Source: Pseudomonas corrugata
GTDB taxonomy: Bacteria > Pseudomonadota > Gammaproteobacteria > Pseudomonadales > Pseudomonadaceae
Assembly: GCF_001269905.1 (NCBI RefSeq)
Contig: NZ_LHVK01000008.1
Coordinates: forward strand, 516,526 to 580,525
Reading direction: 5' to 3'
Length of the DNA: 64,000 nucleotides
How positions within the stretch are numbered: position 1 is the first letter of the stretch; the number at the start of each line of letters is the position of its first letter. Below, piece by piece: positions 39,025 to 48,559 of the stretch. The notes below the pieces were generated by a model. The model was given only the letters and a program-made list of their open reading frames with translations. It made no database searches and was not told where the DNA came from. The translations under genes were made by a program, and so were the position numbers.

Positions 39025-40009
39025 GCACGGCGGGCGCCTGCGCAAGGCCGCCCGGCAATATGGTATTGCCGAGGTGGATTGGCTCGACCTGTCCAGCGGT
39101 CTGGCGCCGTGGCCGTTCGACGTCCCGACGATTCCATTGCGGGCCTGGGCGCGCCTGCCTGAAACCGATGACGGGTTGGAACAGGCCGCCTGCATTTATT
39201 ACGGGGCTGCTCATGTACTGCCGGTGGCCGGTTCGCAGATGGCGATCCAGCTGTTGCCGCGCCTGCGTCGCAGCGGCAAGGTCGGCGTATTGTCGCCCTG
39301 TTACGCCGAGCACGCCGAAGCCTGGCGCCGCAGCGGCTACATCGTGCGTGAGGTGCTGGAGTCGGAAGTGGATTTCTTCCTCGACAGTCTCGACGTGCTG
39401 GTGGTGGTCAACCCGAACAATCCCACGGGCCTGAGCCTGAGCCCTGAGCGTTTGCTGGATTGGCACGCTCGATTGGCCCAGCGCGGCGGCTGGCTGGTGG
39501 TGGACGAAGCCTTCATGGATGTCACTCCGCAACTGAGCCTGGCAGCCCATGCCCATCAGGTGGGGCTCATCGTGTTGCGTTCGTTCGGCAAATTCTTTGG
39601 CCTGGCCGGCGTTCGCCTGGGGTTTGTCCTGGCCGAGCAACATTTGCTCAGGTTGCTCGCCGAACAGGTCGGGCCGTGGGCGGTCAGCGGGCCGACCCGG
39701 GTCCTGGGCCAAGCTTGTTTACTCGATACCGCCGCTCAGAGCCGTCAGCGACAGCGCTGCGAAGATGCCAGTCAACGCCTGGCGCTGCTGCTGACCCGTC
39801 ACGGCTTCAAGCCCCAGGGTGGTTGCGCATTGTTCCAGTGGTTGGTCACTGAGTATGCCCAGAGGCTTCACGACTTCATGGCCCATCGGGGCATTCTCCT
39901 GCGCTTGTTCACGAACAACAGCAGCCTGCGCTTCGGGTTGCCGGCCGACGATGCCGAATTCCTGCGCCTGGAACAGGCTTTCGAGGCCTACGCCGAGGAT
40001 TTCCAATGA
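39017..40009 (+). CDS. cobD: threonine-phosphate decarboxylase (CobD of Salmonella, CobC of P. denitrificans)
   Basis: The product has 330 residues, a PLP-dependent fold I aminotransferase-like enzyme. [22 protein letters not shown] and the PLP lysine in [16 protein letters not shown] are visible. It makes (R)-1-amino-2-propanol phosphate for CbiB. It overlaps the cbiB end by 8 bp and its stop overlaps the cobQ ATG. The gene symbol differs between naming systems. Confidence 0.93.
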   Translation: MLEHGGRLRKAARQYGIAEVDWLDLSSGLAPWPFDVPTIPLRAWARLPETDDGLEQAACIYYGAAHVLPVAGSQMAIQLLPRLRRSGKVGVLSPCYAEHAEAWRRSGYIVREVLESEVDFFLDSLDVLVVVNPNNPTGLSLSPERLLDWHARLAQRGGWLVVDEAFMDVTPQLSLAAHAHQVGLIVLRSFGKFFGLAGVRLGFVLAEQHLLRLLAEQVGPWAVSGPTRVLGQACLLDTAAQSRQRQRCEDASQRLALLLTRHGFKPQGGCALFQWLVTEYAQRLHDFMAHRGILLRLFTNNSSLRFGLPADDAEFLRLEQAFEAYAEDFQ

Positions 40010-41457
40010 CCACAGTGATGGTGCAAGGCACCACGTCCGATGCCGGTAAAAGTACTCTGGTCACGGCGCTGTGCCGCTGGATCAGGCGTCAGGGCGTGAG
40101 TGTGGTGCCGTTCAAACCGCAGAACATGGCCCTCAACAGCGCAGTGACCACCGACGGTGGTGAAATCGGCCGCGCCCAGGCCGTGCAGGCCCAGGCGGCC
40201 GGCCTCGAGCCGCATACCGACATGAACCCGGTGCTGCTCAAGCCCAACAGCGACACGGGGGCCCAGGTCATCATCCATGGTCGTGCGGTCACCACTATGA
40301 ATGCCGTGGCCTATCACGATTACAAGGCCATCGCGATGCAGGCGGTGCTGGCTTCCCATGAGCGGCTGAGCGCAGCGTATCCGGTGGTGATGGTGGAGGG
40401 CGCGGGGTCGCCGGCCGAGATCAATCTGCGGGCCGGAGACATCGCCAACATGGGGTTTGCCGAAGCGGTGGACTGCCCCGTGCTGCTGATCGCCGATATC
40501 AATCGCGGTGGGGTATTCGCCCATCTGGTGGGCACCCTGGAACTGCTCTCGCCCAGCGAGCAGGCGCGGGTCAAGGGCTTCATCATCAACCGTTTTCGCG
40601 GCGACATCGCTTTGCTGCAACCGGGGCTGGACTGGCTGGAAGCCCGCACCGGCAAACCGGTGGTGGGGGTATTGCCCTACGTGATGGACCTGCATCTGGA
40701 AGCCGAGGACGGGCTGGACCAGCGCCAAACCGACAAGGCCGAGCAGGTGCTCAAGGTGGTGGTGCCGGTTCTGCCTCGCCTCAGCAATCACACCGATTTC
40801 GATCCGTTGCGCCTGCACCCGCAGGTTGACTTGCAATTCATCGGCCCCGGCGAGGCCATTACGCCAGCCGACCTGATCATCCTGCCGGGTTCGAAGAGCG
40901 TGCGCAGCGACCTGGCTCATCTGCGGGCCCATGGCTGGGAAGCGGCCATCCAGCGGCATCTGCGCTACGGCGGCAAGCTGCTGGGGATCTGCGGCGGCTT
41001 GCAGATGCTCGGCCAACAGGTTCACGATCCGCTGGGACTGGAAGGCGCGCCGGGCTCCAGCGACGGACTGGGGCTCCTGGCGTTCGAAACGACTCTGGAG
41101 CACGAGAAGCAGCTGCGCAATGTCCGAGGACGATTGACCCTTGAGAATGCCGAGGTCAGTGGCTACGAGATCCATGCTGGCGTGACCGTCGGCCCGGCGC
41201 TGGAACAGCCCTTGGTGCAATTGGATGACGGCCGCTGCGACGGGGCCCGGAGCCTCGACGGACAGATTCTCGGCACCTACCTGCACGGCCTGTTCGAGTC
41301 GCCCGAGTCCAGCAGCGCCTTGTTGCGTTGGGCCGGGTTGGCCGATGTGCAAGCGGTGGATTACCACGGCTTGCGCGAGCGGGATATCGAGCGGCTGGCG
41401 GATCTGGTGGAGAAGCATCTGGATACAGGGTTGTTGCGTGAACTTTGTGGGATCTAG
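40006..41457 (+). CDS. cobQ: cobyric acid synthase CobQ
   Basis: The product has 483 residues. The N-terminal ATPase domain starts [22 protein letters not shown] with [11 protein letters not shown]; the C-terminal glutamine amidotransferase domain has [11 protein letters not shown] and the Cys in [13 protein letters not shown]. It amidates side chains b, d, e and g of adenosylcobyrinic acid diamide. It is the last gene of the first packed block; 130 bp with a REP pair separate it from cobU. Confidence 0.96.
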   Translation: MTTVMVQGTTSDAGKSTLVTALCRWIRRQGVSVVPFKPQNMALNSAVTTDGGEIGRAQAVQAQAAGLEPHTDMNPVLLKPNSDTGAQVIIHGRAVTTMNAVAYHDYKAIAMQAVLASHERLSAAYPVVMVEGAGSPAEINLRAGDIANMGFAEAVDCPVLLIADINRGGVFAHLVGTLELLSPSEQARVKGFIINRFRGDIALLQPGLDWLEARTGKPVVGVLPYVMDLHLEAEDGLDQRQTDKAEQVLKVVVPVLPRLSNHTDFDPLRLHPQVDLQFIGPGEAITPADLIILPGSKSVRSDLAHLRAHGWEAAIQRHLRYGGKLLGICGGLQMLGQQVHDPLGLEGAPGSSDGLGLLAFETTLEHEKQLRNVRGRLTLENAEVSGYEIHAGVTVGPALEQPLVQLDDGRCDGARSLDGQILGTYLHGLFESPESSSALLRWAGLADVQAVDYHGLRERDIERLADLVEKHLDTGLLRELCGI

Positions 41458-41470
41458 GGTGGCTGGACTG

Positions 41471-41552
41471 GCCCTATCGCGAGCAGGCTCGCTCCCACAG
41501 GGGATTGCGGACACCGGGCCAATGTGGGGGCGAGCCCGCTCGCGATGGGGCT
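41471..41552. repeat. REP pair within the cob operon
   Basis: ATCGCGAGCAGGCTCGCTCCC and GGGGGCGAGCCCGCTCGCGAT enclose about 35 bp between cobQ and cobU. This is the only real gap in the cob gene run. Confidence 0.9.
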
Positions 41553-41587
41553 GGCAGCAACACCGCCTATTTGAAAGGTAATACACC

Positions 41588-42109
41588 ATGCTCCAACTGA
41601 TCCTCGGCGGCGCCCGCTCCGGCAAGAGTCGCCTGGCTGAAAAACTCGCAGTGGACACTCGCTTGCCGGTGACCTACATCGCCACCAGCCAACCCCTGGA
41701 TGGCGAGATGAATGAGCGAGTCGCCCTGCATCGCGCGCGTCGGCCGGCCGAATGGGCGTTGGTGGAAGAGCCGCTGGCCCTGGCCCGGGTGTTGCGGGAC
41801 AACGCCGCGCCGGGACACTGCCTGCTGGTGGATTGCCTGACCCTGTGGCTGACCAATCTGCTGATGCTCGACGACGCCCGGCAACTGGGTATGGAGCGCG
41901 ATGCCTTGCTGGACTGTGTAGCCGCGCTGCCCGGTGAAATCATTTTTGTCAGCAACGAGACCGGAATGGGTGTCGTGCCGCTGGGCGAGCTGACTCGCCG
42001 TTATGTCGATGAAGCCGGTTGGCTGCATCAAGCCTTGGCCGAACGTTGTCAGCGTGTTGTGCTGACCGTAGCCGGCCTGCCCCTGACCCTTAAAGGTACT
42101 GCGTTATGA
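41588..42109 (+). CDS. cobU: adenosylcobinamide kinase / guanylyltransferase CobU
   Basis: The product has 173 residues (CobP in P. denitrificans). It opens [21 protein letters not shown] (P-loop), then [13 protein letters not shown] with the guanylylated His in [13 protein letters not shown] and [11 protein letters not shown]. It phosphorylates adenosylcobinamide and attaches GMP. AAAGG is placed before the ATG. Its stop overlaps cobT. Confidence 0.95.
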   Translation: MLQLILGGARSGKSRLAEKLAVDTRLPVTYIATSQPLDGEMNERVALHRARRPAEWALVEEPLALARVLRDNAAPGHCLLVDCLTLWLTNLLMLDDARQLGMERDALLDCVAALPGEIIFVSNETGMGVVPLGELTRRYVDEAGWLHQALAERCQRVVLTVAGLPLTLKGTAL

Positions 42110-43161
42110 ATCACCGCTGGTGGCTGGACCCGTGCAAGCCCCTCGATACCCTGGCCCTGGAACGGGCTGCGGCCCGCCAGCAACAACTGACCAAGCCGGC
42201 CGGTTCCCTGGGGCGGCTCGAATCGGTGGCGGTGCAACTGGCGGGCCTGCAAGGGCAGGTCAAGCCAAGCCTGGAGCAACTGTGGATCACGATTTTTGCC
42301 GGCGACCATGGGGTGGTGGCCGAGGGCGTTTCAGCCTATCCACAGGAAGTCACCGGGCAGATGCTGCTCAACTTCGTCAGTGGCGGCGCGGCCATCAGCG
42401 TCCTGGCGCGGCAATTGGGTGCCGGGTTGGAGGTCGTGGACCTGGGAACCGTGACGCCGTCGCTGGATCTGCCCGGTGTACGGCATCTGCATGTCGGGCC
42501 AGGCACGGCGAATTTCGTCCAGGGCCCGGCGATGACCGTGGACCAGGGCGAGCAGGCGCTGCAAGCCGGGCGCGACAGCGTTGCCCGTGCGATTGCCAGC
42601 GGCACGCAGTTGTTCATCGGTGGCGAGATGGGGATCGGCAACACCACGGCGGCCAGTGCCCTGGCGTGCGCCTTGCTCGATTGCCCGGTGGCTCATCTGG
42701 TCGGGCCGGGCACGGGGCTGGACGCGGCGGGTGTCAGTCACAAAGCCCAAGTGATTGAACGTGCTTTGACGCTGCATCGAGCTCAGAGCAACGACCCGCT
42801 GCAGACGCTGTTCAACCTGGGTGGATTTGAAGTCGCCGCGTTGGCCGGCGCGTACCTGGCTTGTGCGCAGCAAGGCATCGCGGTGCTGGTGGACGGCTTT
42901 ATCTGCAGTGTCGCGGCCTTGGTGGCGGTGCGTCTCAATCCCGGATGCCGGCCATGGTTGCTGTTCGGCCATCGCGGTGCCGAACCGGGGCATCGCCACG
43001 TCCTGGAAACCCTGGACGCCGAACCGCTGCTCGACCTGGGGCTGCGCCTGGGCGAGGGCAGTGGCGCTGCGCTGGCGGTACCGCTGTTGCGCCTGGCCTG
43101 TGAGCTTCACGGACAAATGGCGACGTTTGCCGAAGCGGCCGTGGCGGATCGCCCGGCATGA
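42106..43161 (+). CDS. cobT: nicotinate-nucleotide-dimethylbenzimidazole phosphoribosyltransferase CobT
   Basis: The product has 351 residues. [49 protein letters not shown] and the catalytic Glu region [16 protein letters not shown] are the family signatures. It activates DMB (from BluB) to alpha-ribazole 5'-phosphate. It overlaps cobU upstream and cobC downstream by 4 bp each. Confidence 0.96.
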   Translation: MNHRWWLDPCKPLDTLALERAAARQQQLTKPAGSLGRLESVAVQLAGLQGQVKPSLEQLWITIFAGDHGVVAEGVSAYPQEVTGQMLLNFVSGGAAISVLARQLGAGLEVVDLGTVTPSLDLPGVRHLHVGPGTANFVQGPAMTVDQGEQALQAGRDSVARAIASGTQLFIGGEMGIGNTTAASALACALLDCPVAHLVGPGTGLDAAGVSHKAQVIERALTLHRAQSNDPLQTLFNLGGFEVAALAGAYLACAQQGIAVLVDGFICSVAALVAVRLNPGCRPWLLFGHRGAEPGHRHVLETLDAEPLLDLGLRLGEGSGAALAVPLLRLACELHGQMATFAEAAVADRPA

Positions 43162-43733
43162 CCTTGCACCTGGACCTGCTGCGTCATGGTGAAACCGAGC
43201 TGGGCGGCGGCTTGCGCGGCAGCCTCGATGATGCATTGACGGCCAGGGGCTGGGAACAGATGCACGCGGCCGTAGCAACGGGCGGCCCCTGGGATCGACT
43301 GGTGAGTTCTCCGTTGCAACGGTGTGCGCGTTTTGCCGAGCAGCTCGGCCGCCGACTCAACGTACCGGTGCACTTGGATGCGGATCTGCAGGAACTGCAT
43401 TTCGGTGCCTGGGAGGGGCGTAGCGCAGCGGCGCTGATGGACACTGACGCCGAAGCCCTGGGCCGATTCTGGGCCGATCCCTATGAGTTCACGCCCCCCG
43501 ACGGTGAGCCGGTGCAGGCGTTTTCGATGCGGGTCCTGGCGGCGGTGGAGCGCCTGCATGCAGCTTACGCGGGGCAGCGGGTGCTGCTGGTCAGCCATGG
43601 CGGCGTCATGAAATTGTTGCTGGCCCAGGCCCGAGGCCTGCCCCGGGAGCAACTGCTCAACGTTGAAGTAGCCCACGGTGCGCGGTTCTCCCTTCGGGTG
43701 TCGTCCGGTCCGGTCTTTACGGAGATAAGCTGA
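43158..43733 (+). CDS. cobC: alpha-ribazole phosphatase CobC (histidine phosphatase)
   Basis: The product has 191 residues. [13 protein letters not shown] holds the phospho-His, then SSPLQRC, a Glu in [12 protein letters not shown] and the second His in [15 protein letters not shown]. It dephosphorylates alpha-ribazole phosphate or adenosylcobalamin phosphate. Placement between cobT and cobS supports this rather than a general phosphatase. The cobS ATG follows 3 bp after the stop. Confidence 0.9.
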   Translation: MTLHLDLLRHGETELGGGLRGSLDDALTARGWEQMHAAVATGGPWDRLVSSPLQRCARFAEQLGRRLNVPVHLDADLQELHFGAWEGRSAAALMDTDAEALGRFWADPYEFTPPDGEPVQAFSMRVLAAVERLHAAYAGQRVLLVSHGGVMKLLLAQARGLPREQLLNVEVAHGARFSLRVSSGPVFTEIS

Positions 43734-43735
43734 AG

Positions 43736-44467
43736 ATGCTGCCGTTCTGGATCGCCCTGCAATTTCTCAGCAGCTTGCCGGTTCGCCTGCCGGGCATGCC
43801 GGAGCCTGGGGAGCTTGGCCGTTCGCTGTTGTTCTACCCGCTGGTGGGGCTGTTGTTCGGTGCATTGCTCTGGGGCTTCAACACCTTGCTGCTCGGTACG
43901 CCGTTGCTGCTGCATGGCGCGCTTTTGCTGACGGCATGGGTGCTGCTCAGTGGCGGTCTGCACCTGGATGGCCTGGCCGACAGTGCTGACGCCTGGCTCG
44001 GAGGTTTTGGCGACCGCGAACGCACGCTGCTGATCATGAAAGACCCGCGCAGCGGACCGATTGCCGTGATCACTTTGGTATTGGTGCTGCTGCTCAAGTT
44101 CGCGGCGTTGCTGGCGCTGCTCGAACAAGGGCAGGCCCTGGTGTTGCTCATCGTGCCGGTATTGGGGCGTGCGGCGCTGCTGGGTCTGTTCCTGACCACG
44201 CCTTATGTGCGTGCCGGCGGGTTGGGCCAGGCACTCGCCGACCACCTGCCGCGACCCGCGGGGTGGCAGGTCTTGTCGGCCTGTGCGCTGGGGTGCGGGC
44301 TGGTGGCGGGCTGGGTCGGGGTGTTGGCGCTGATCCTCGCCGCGGTGGTGTTCATCGCCTTGCGGCAGATGATGCTGCGCCGGCTGGGTGGGTGCACGGG
44401 CGACACCGCCGGGGCCTTGTTGGAGCTTCTTGAGATGGCGGTGTTGGTGGGGGTGGCATTGGTCTGA
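43736..44467 (+). CDS. cobS: adenosylcobinamide-GDP ribazoletransferase CobS
   Basis: The product has 243 residues (CobV in P. denitrificans), a polytopic inner-membrane protein. HLDGLADSADAWLGGFGDRERTLLIMKDPRSGPIAVI contains the conserved acidic metal site of CDP-alcohol-phosphotransferase-like enzymes. It joins alpha-ribazole(-phosphate) to adenosyl-GDP-cobinamide, the last assembly step. It is the last gene of the cob run and is followed by a REP pair. Confidence 0.95.
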   Translation: MLPFWIALQFLSSLPVRLPGMPEPGELGRSLLFYPLVGLLFGALLWGFNTLLLGTPLLLHGALLLTAWVLLSGGLHLDGLADSADAWLGGFGDRERTLLIMKDPRSGPIAVITLVLVLLLKFAALLALLEQGQALVLLIVPVLGRAALLGLFLTTPYVRAGGLGQALADHLPRPAGWQVLSACALGCGLVAGWVGVLALILAAVVFIALRQMMLRRLGGCTGDTAGALLELLEMAVLVGVALV

Positions 44468-44480
44468 CGCCATGCGGAGG

Positions 44481-44570
44481 TCCGTGGGAGCAAGGCTTGC
44501 CCGCGATGAAGACACCTCGATATCAAGCCTCACCGCGTTGACTTCATCGCGGGCAAGCCTTGCTCCCACA
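44481..44570. repeat. REP pair, GCAAGGCTTGCCCGCGATG type
   Basis: CCGTGGGAGCAAGGCTTGCC and its inverse surround about 40 bp, 14 bp past cobS. Confidence 0.9.
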
Positions 44571-44612
44571 AGTTGCTCCCAGAGGTTTCCTCGTCAAGCG
44601 ATACATTTAAAT

Positions 44613-44645
44613 TTGCATTCATCCAGTTAACGGGTATATACACGC
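44613..44645 (+). promoter_or_regulatory. marR promoter with operator over the -10
   Basis: TTGCAT (44613) and TATACA (44637) are 18 bp apart, and the start would fall near 44649, which is the A of the marR ATG. CGGGTATATACACG (44631-44644) is an imperfect copy of the 16-bp palindrome at 45075 and covers the -10. No Shine-Dalgarno can fit between operator and ATG. Transcription start is inferred. Confidence 0.55.
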
Positions 44646-44648
44646 ATC

Positions 44649-45053
44649 ATGCTTCCTTCCCAATGTCTGTGCATCAACCTGCGTCGCGCCGCCCGTGGCG
44701 TCAGCAGGTATTACGACGGCGCCCTCGACGGCTTCGGGATCAACGTTGCCCAGTATTCTTTGCTGAGCAACCTGGCGCGCCTGGATCAGCCGAGCATTTC
44801 GTCCCTGGCCGAGGCCATGGGCCTGGACCGCAGCACCCTGGGGCGCAATCTTCGGGTGCTGGAAGGCGAGGGGCTGGTGGCGCTTGCCGAGGGTGAAGAC
44901 ATGCGTAACCGCATCGTCGTGCTGACGCCCGCCGGACGCGACCGACTGGCGGCGGCATTGCCCGCCTGGGAAGCGGCACAACAACGATTGATCGATAAAC
45001 TGGGCGCCGAGAAGCGCACGGCATTGCTGGCCTTGCTGGATGAACTGGCGTGA
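44649..45053 (+). CDS. MarR family transcriptional regulator
   Basis: The product has 134 residues. VSRYYDGALDGFGINVAQYSLLSNLARL and the winged helix SISSLAEAMGLDRSTLGRNLRVLEGEGLVAL, then EDMRNRIVVLTPAGRDRLAAALPAWEAAQ are typical of MarR. The operator over its own promoter and the perfect copy before the next gene suggest that it represses itself and the MFS gene. It has no ribosome site and is a candidate for leaderless translation. The ligand is unknown. Confidence 0.9.
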   Translation: MLPSQCLCINLRRAARGVSRYYDGALDGFGINVAQYSLLSNLARLDQPSISSLAEAMGLDRSTLGRNLRVLEGEGLVALAEGEDMRNRIVVLTPAGRDRLAAALPAWEAAQQRLIDKLGAEKRTALLALLDELA

Positions 45054-45074
45054 AGCCGGTTCGTTCGATGATAA

Positions 45075-45090
45075 GCGGGTATATACCCGC
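45075..45090. promoter_or_regulatory. perfect 16-bp operator before the MFS gene
   Basis: GCGGGTATATACCCGC is a perfect palindrome, 15 bp before the MFS gene ATG and overlapping its leader. The same motif with one mismatch lies at the marR promoter, so both are likely sites of the MarR protein. Confidence 0.75.
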
Positions 45091-45105
45091 GAGCGGAGAA
45101 TAAAA

Positions 45106-46314
45106 ATGACATCGATGTGGCGTACCTGTGGTTGGGTCCTGGTGGGCAGCGCGCTGATCCTGGCGTTGTCCCTGGGGGTGCGGCATGGTTTCGGGCTGTT
45201 CCTGGCCCCCATGAGCACTGAGTTCGGCTGGGGCCGTGAGGTGTTCGCCTTCGCCATCGCCCTGCAGAACCTTATCTGGGGTCTGGCGCAGCCCTTTACC
45301 GGGGCACTGGCCGACCGCTTCGGTGCGGCGAAAGTGGTGATGGTCGGCGGTGTTCTCTATACCTTGGGCCTGGTGTTCATGGGGCTGTCGGATTCCGCCT
45401 GGTCGCTGTCATTGAGTGCCGGCTTGCTGATTGGTCTTGGCCTGTCCGGCACATCGTTCTCGGTGATTCTCGGGGTGGTCGGTCGCGCTGTTCCGCCGGA
45501 AAAACGCAGCCTGGGGATGGGCATCGCCAGCGCCGCCGGCTCCTTCGGCCAGTTCGCCATGTTGCCGGGCACCTTGGGCTTGATCGGTTGGCTCGGCTGG
45601 TCCGCCGCACTGCTGGCTCTGGGCTTGCTGGTGGCGCTGATCGTACCGCTGGTGAGCATGCTCAAGGACACGCCGATGCCCTTGGCCGGCCATGAACAGA
45701 CCTTGTCCGAAGCGTTGCGCGAAGCGTGCAGCCATTCCGGGTTCTGGTTGCTGGCGTTCGGCTTTTTCGTCTGCGGTTTCCAGGTGGTGTTCATCGGCGT
45801 GCACCTGCCGGCCTACCTGGTGGACCAACACTTGCCGGCCAGCGTCGGCACCACCGTGCTGGCCCTGGTCGGGCTGTTCAATATCTTCGGCACCTACACC
45901 GCCGGCTGGCTCGGCGGACGTATGTCCAAGCCACGGCTGCTAACAGGGTTGTACCTGGCGCGGGCGGTGGTGATTGGTGTGTTCCTCTGGCTGCCGGTCA
46001 CCACCACCACCGCCTATGCGTTCGGCATGGCGATGGGGTTCTTGTGGCTCTCCACCGTGCCCTTGACCAACGGCACCGTGGCCACCCTGTTCGGTGTGCG
46101 AAATCTCTCGATGCTGGGTGGGATCGTGTTCCTGTTCCACCAGTTGGGATCGTTCCTGGGTGGCTGGCTGGGTGGGGTCGTGTATGACCGCACCGGCAGC
46201 TACGACCTGATCTGGCAGGCCGCCGTCCTGCTCAGCCTGCTGGCGGCGGCGTTGAACTGGCCGGTGCGTGAGCGCCCGGTGGCACGTCTGCAAGTCCTGG
46301 CGGGTGCGGCATGA
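45106..46314 (+). CDS. MFS transporter
   Basis: The product has 402 residues and 12 predicted helices. GVRHGFGLFLAPMSTEFGW, TGALADRFGAAKVVMVGG (motif A) and the second-half RMSKPRLLTGLYLARA fit monocarboxylate or oxalate/formate-like MFS proteins; substrate not evident. ATG 45106 follows CGGAG. It lies downstream of a MarR gene and its operator, so it is probably an effector-inducible exporter or importer. Its stop overlaps a 39-residue ORF. Confidence 0.9.
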   Translation: MTSMWRTCGWVLVGSALILALSLGVRHGFGLFLAPMSTEFGWGREVFAFAIALQNLIWGLAQPFTGALADRFGAAKVVMVGGVLYTLGLVFMGLSDSAWSLSLSAGLLIGLGLSGTSFSVILGVVGRAVPPEKRSLGMGIASAAGSFGQFAMLPGTLGLIGWLGWSAALLALGLLVALIVPLVSMLKDTPMPLAGHEQTLSEALREACSHSGFWLLAFGFFVCGFQVVFIGVHLPAYLVDQHLPASVGTTVLALVGLFNIFGTYTAGWLGGRMSKPRLLTGLYLARAVVIGVFLWLPVTTTTAYAFGMAMGFLWLSTVPLTNGTVATLFGVRNLSMLGGIVFLFHQLGSFLGGWLGGVVYDRTGSYDLIWQAAVLLSLLAAALNWPVRERPVARLQVLAGAA

Positions 46315-46430
46315 GTCGCGTCGGCCCCTGGTTGATTATTACCGGCGCGGTCCTGCTACTGGCGTTTGCCTGGTGGGGCTGGCATCAGGGCGGGTTGGCC
46401 TTGATGCAACTGGGCATGGGCAACTGCTGA
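46311..46430 (+). CDS. 39-residue single-span membrane peptide (small ORF)
   Basis: The ORF encodes MSRVGPWLIITGAVLLLAFAW then WGWHQGGLALMQLGMGNC, ending in TGA at 46428. Its ATG overlaps the MFS stop (ATGA), so translation can be coupled. Residues about 7-22 are one strong hydrophobic segment, and the tail is Gly/Met-rich with a terminal Cys. Codon use is GC-rich in the third position like its neighbours. It is likely a real small protein associated with the transporter, but this is inferred from overlap and composition. Confidence 0.6.
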   Translation: MSRVGPWLIITGAVLLLAFAWWGWHQGGLALMQLGMGNC

Positions 46431-46496
46431 GCGGTGGACGCATCAGGTCATGACGAGTAACGTCGTGGTCTGACATGTCTTCAAGGAAGTGCCTAC

Positions 46497-47048
46497 ATGC
46501 TGATGCGCTGGCTAGCTATCCCCACCCTGCTGCTGGTTGTGACCGGACAAGCCTGGGCAGCCGACTGCCCACCATTGCTGGAGGGTTCGTTGCCCAAGCT
46601 GCGGGCCAAGGAAACCATCGATCTGTGCCAGCGCTTCGCCGGCAAGCCGCTGGTGGTGGTCAATACCGCCAGTTTCTGCGGCTTCGCTCCCCAGTTCAAA
46701 GGCCTCGAAGCCCTGAACCAGCGCTATAAGGACCAAGGCCTGCAAGTGCTGGGCGTGCCGTCCAACGACTTCAAGCAGGAATCCAAGGATAACGCCGAGA
46801 CGGCCAAGGTCTGTTACGTCAACTATGGCGTGACCTTCACCATGACCGAACCGCAACCGGTGCGCGGAGCCGACGCCATACCGTTGTTCAAGCACCTGGC
46901 CGAGCAGTCCGGGGCGCCGAAATGGAATTTCTACAAGTATGTCGTGGATCGCCAGGGTAAGGTTGTTGCCAGTTTTTCCAGCCGGATCAAGCCTGATGAC
47001 CCTGAATTCATCAAGGCGGTGGAAGCGGCGATTGCTTCCAGGCCCTGA
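46497..47048 (+). CDS. periplasmic glutathione peroxidase
   Basis: The product has 183 residues. A signal peptide ([21 protein letters not shown]) sends it to the periplasm. The GPx core is [21 protein letters not shown] with the peroxidatic Cys (not Sec), [11 protein letters not shown] and [16 protein letters not shown]. It reduces hydroperoxides, probably using a thioredoxin-like donor since glutathione is scarce in the periplasm. A GGAAG site stands about 9 bp before ATG 46497. Confidence 0.93.
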   Translation: MLMRWLAIPTLLLVVTGQAWAADCPPLLEGSLPKLRAKETIDLCQRFAGKPLVVVNTASFCGFAPQFKGLEALNQRYKDQGLQVLGVPSNDFKQESKDNAETAKVCYVNYGVTFTMTEPQPVRGADAIPLFKHLAEQSGAPKWNFYKYVVDRQGKVVASFSSRIKPDDPEFIKAVEAAIASRP

Positions 47049-47061
47049 CCTTCAGGCATGA

Positions 47062-47096
47062 AAAAGCCCCGGCTCTTTGCAGAGCACGGGGCTTTT
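47062..47096. terminator. bidirectional intrinsic terminator
   Basis: AAAAGCCCCGGCTCT-TTGC-AGAGCACGGGGCTTTT: a long stem with one mismatch, A and T runs on both sides, between the convergent peroxidase and fadL-type genes. Confidence 0.93.
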
Positions 47097-47139
47097 CTTT
47101 TGCTTCGGATAACGAGGGGTTCAGGCTCGCCGTGAATCA

Positions 47140-48414
47140 TCAGAAGCGGTAGGTTGCGCCAACACCGAAGCCGTTTGCGCTGTTTTCGTATTCAGCATTG
47201 TAAGCCTGGCCCAATGCGTTGGTACGGTTGACGTTGACCTTCTCTTCCTTGAGGTAGGAATAGGCTACGTCGATGGTCAGGTCGTCGGTCGGGCTCCAGC
47301 CAGCGCCCAGGCTGAAGATGGTCCGGTCGCCGGTCGGGATGCGTGGCGAGCGGTCGGTGTTGTTGGCAGGCGACTGGTCGAAGGACAGGCCGGTACGCAG
47401 TATCCACTGTTTGTTCAACTGGTAGGAGGTGCCGATGGCGTAGGCCCAGGTATCGTGCCAGTTTTGTTCTTCGGTGATGGTGCCAAAAAGGGTTGGGTTC
47501 AGCGCGCCGCCACCCGTTACGTCGTTGTTCACTGTGATGTCTTTCAGGCGGCTCCAGCGAGTCCAGGTGCTGCCGGCGTAGACTGTCCAGGCATCATTGA
47601 TCTGCTGGGTGACCGAAAAGTCCACCGTTTCAGGTGTCGTGATGTCCAGCGAGGCGTCATAGCGTCCGCTGCTCAGGAAGCCGGCAGGTGTACCTGCTCC
47701 CGGAGTTACTTCAGTATGGCCGTCGAGTTTGTACTTGACCTTGGAGTGGTAGGTCAGGCCGACACGAGTGGTATCGGTCGCCTGGACCAGCAAGCCGATG
47801 TTGTAGCCGTAGCCGATATCGTCGCCTTTGATCTTCACATTGCCGTCGTTAGGCGAGAACGGGGTGGTCAGCGCCGACTCCAACTGACCGGAAATACGGT
47901 TGATCGTCGGGCCGAAACCAATCGAAACCTTGTCATTGAAGGCATAGCTGACAGTTGGCTGGAAGGTCACGACCTTCACTTCGCTCTTGCTGCCGAAGTT
48001 ACGACCTTGGAAATTGCTTTCATAGTCGGTGATCAGGCCGAACGGAGCATAGACGCCCAAGCCAAAAGCCCACTGATCGTTGATAGGGTTGACGTAGTAG
48101 CCCATCGGAACACCGGTGAGTGGAACCATGTCGCCCTTGTTGGTACCGGACTGGGTGCCGCTGGCATCGTTGATGTCAGTAGAGGCGTCAATGGCGGCAA
48201 AGCCACCGGTCACTTGCTGGCGCTTGAGGCGCGACATGCCGGCAGGGTTGCCAAATACGGTACTTGCATCATCGGCAGAGGAAGAACGACCCGCGAAACC
48301 AGTGCCCATGCCACTGATACTCTGTTCGTTCAGCTGGAAGCCGCTGGCGAACAATTGAGTGGAGGCCAAAGTTACGGCGAGGCCAAGGGTGGTTTTGAGC
48401 ATCATTTTTTTCAT
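47140..48414 (-). CDS. FadL/OmpP1 family outer-membrane porin
   Basis: The product has 424 residues: signal ending TQLFA, then SGFQLNEQSISGMGTGFAGRSSSADDASTVFGNPAGMSRLKRQQV, the FadL hatch and NPA motif, and a C-terminus ATYRF for barrel insertion. It should carry long-chain fatty acids or other hydrophobic compounds across the outer membrane. GGAG stands 8 bp before ATG 48414. It is monocistronic, with a 7-bp inverted repeat in its promoter region. Confidence 0.93.
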   Translation of the reverse strand: MKKMMLKTTLGLAVTLASTQLFASGFQLNEQSISGMGTGFAGRSSSADDASTVFGNPAGMSRLKRQQVTGGFAAIDASTDINDASGTQSGTNKGDMVPLTGVPMGYYVNPINDQWAFGLGVYAPFGLITDYESNFQGRNFGSKSEVKVVTFQPTVSYAFNDKVSIGFGPTINRISGQLESALTTPFSPNDGNVKIKGDDIGYGYNIGLLVQATDTTRVGLTYHSKVKYKLDGHTEVTPGAGTPAGFLSSGRYDASLDITTPETVDFSVTQQINDAWTVYAGSTWTRWSRLKDITVNNDVTGGGALNPTLFGTITEEQNWHDTWAYAIGTSYQLNKQWILRTGLSFDQSPANNTDRSPRIPTGDRTIFSLGAGWSPTDDLTIDVAYSYLKEEKVNVNRTNALGQAYNAEYENSANGFGVGATYRF

Positions 48415-48441
48415 TGTTAGAACTCCATGTGGTCACCGAGG

Positions 48442-48462
48442 CGAAAATTACCAACATTTTCG
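48442..48462. promoter_or_regulatory. inverted repeat upstream of the fadL-type gene
   Basis: CGAAAAT-TACCAAC-ATTTTCG is a perfect 7-bp inverted repeat with a 7-bp spacer, 28-48 bp before the start codon. It could be an operator. It does not match the PsrA box I know (GAAAC-N4-GTTTC). Confidence 0.4.
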
Positions 48463-48559
48463 TTCAAGCGCTATAGCCTGTGTTGCGTGAGTTAGAGCGG
48501 TTTTGTAGGACAATCCGACCAAATTCGCGAACGTTGTAGGAAGTTTCCAAACATCCTCT

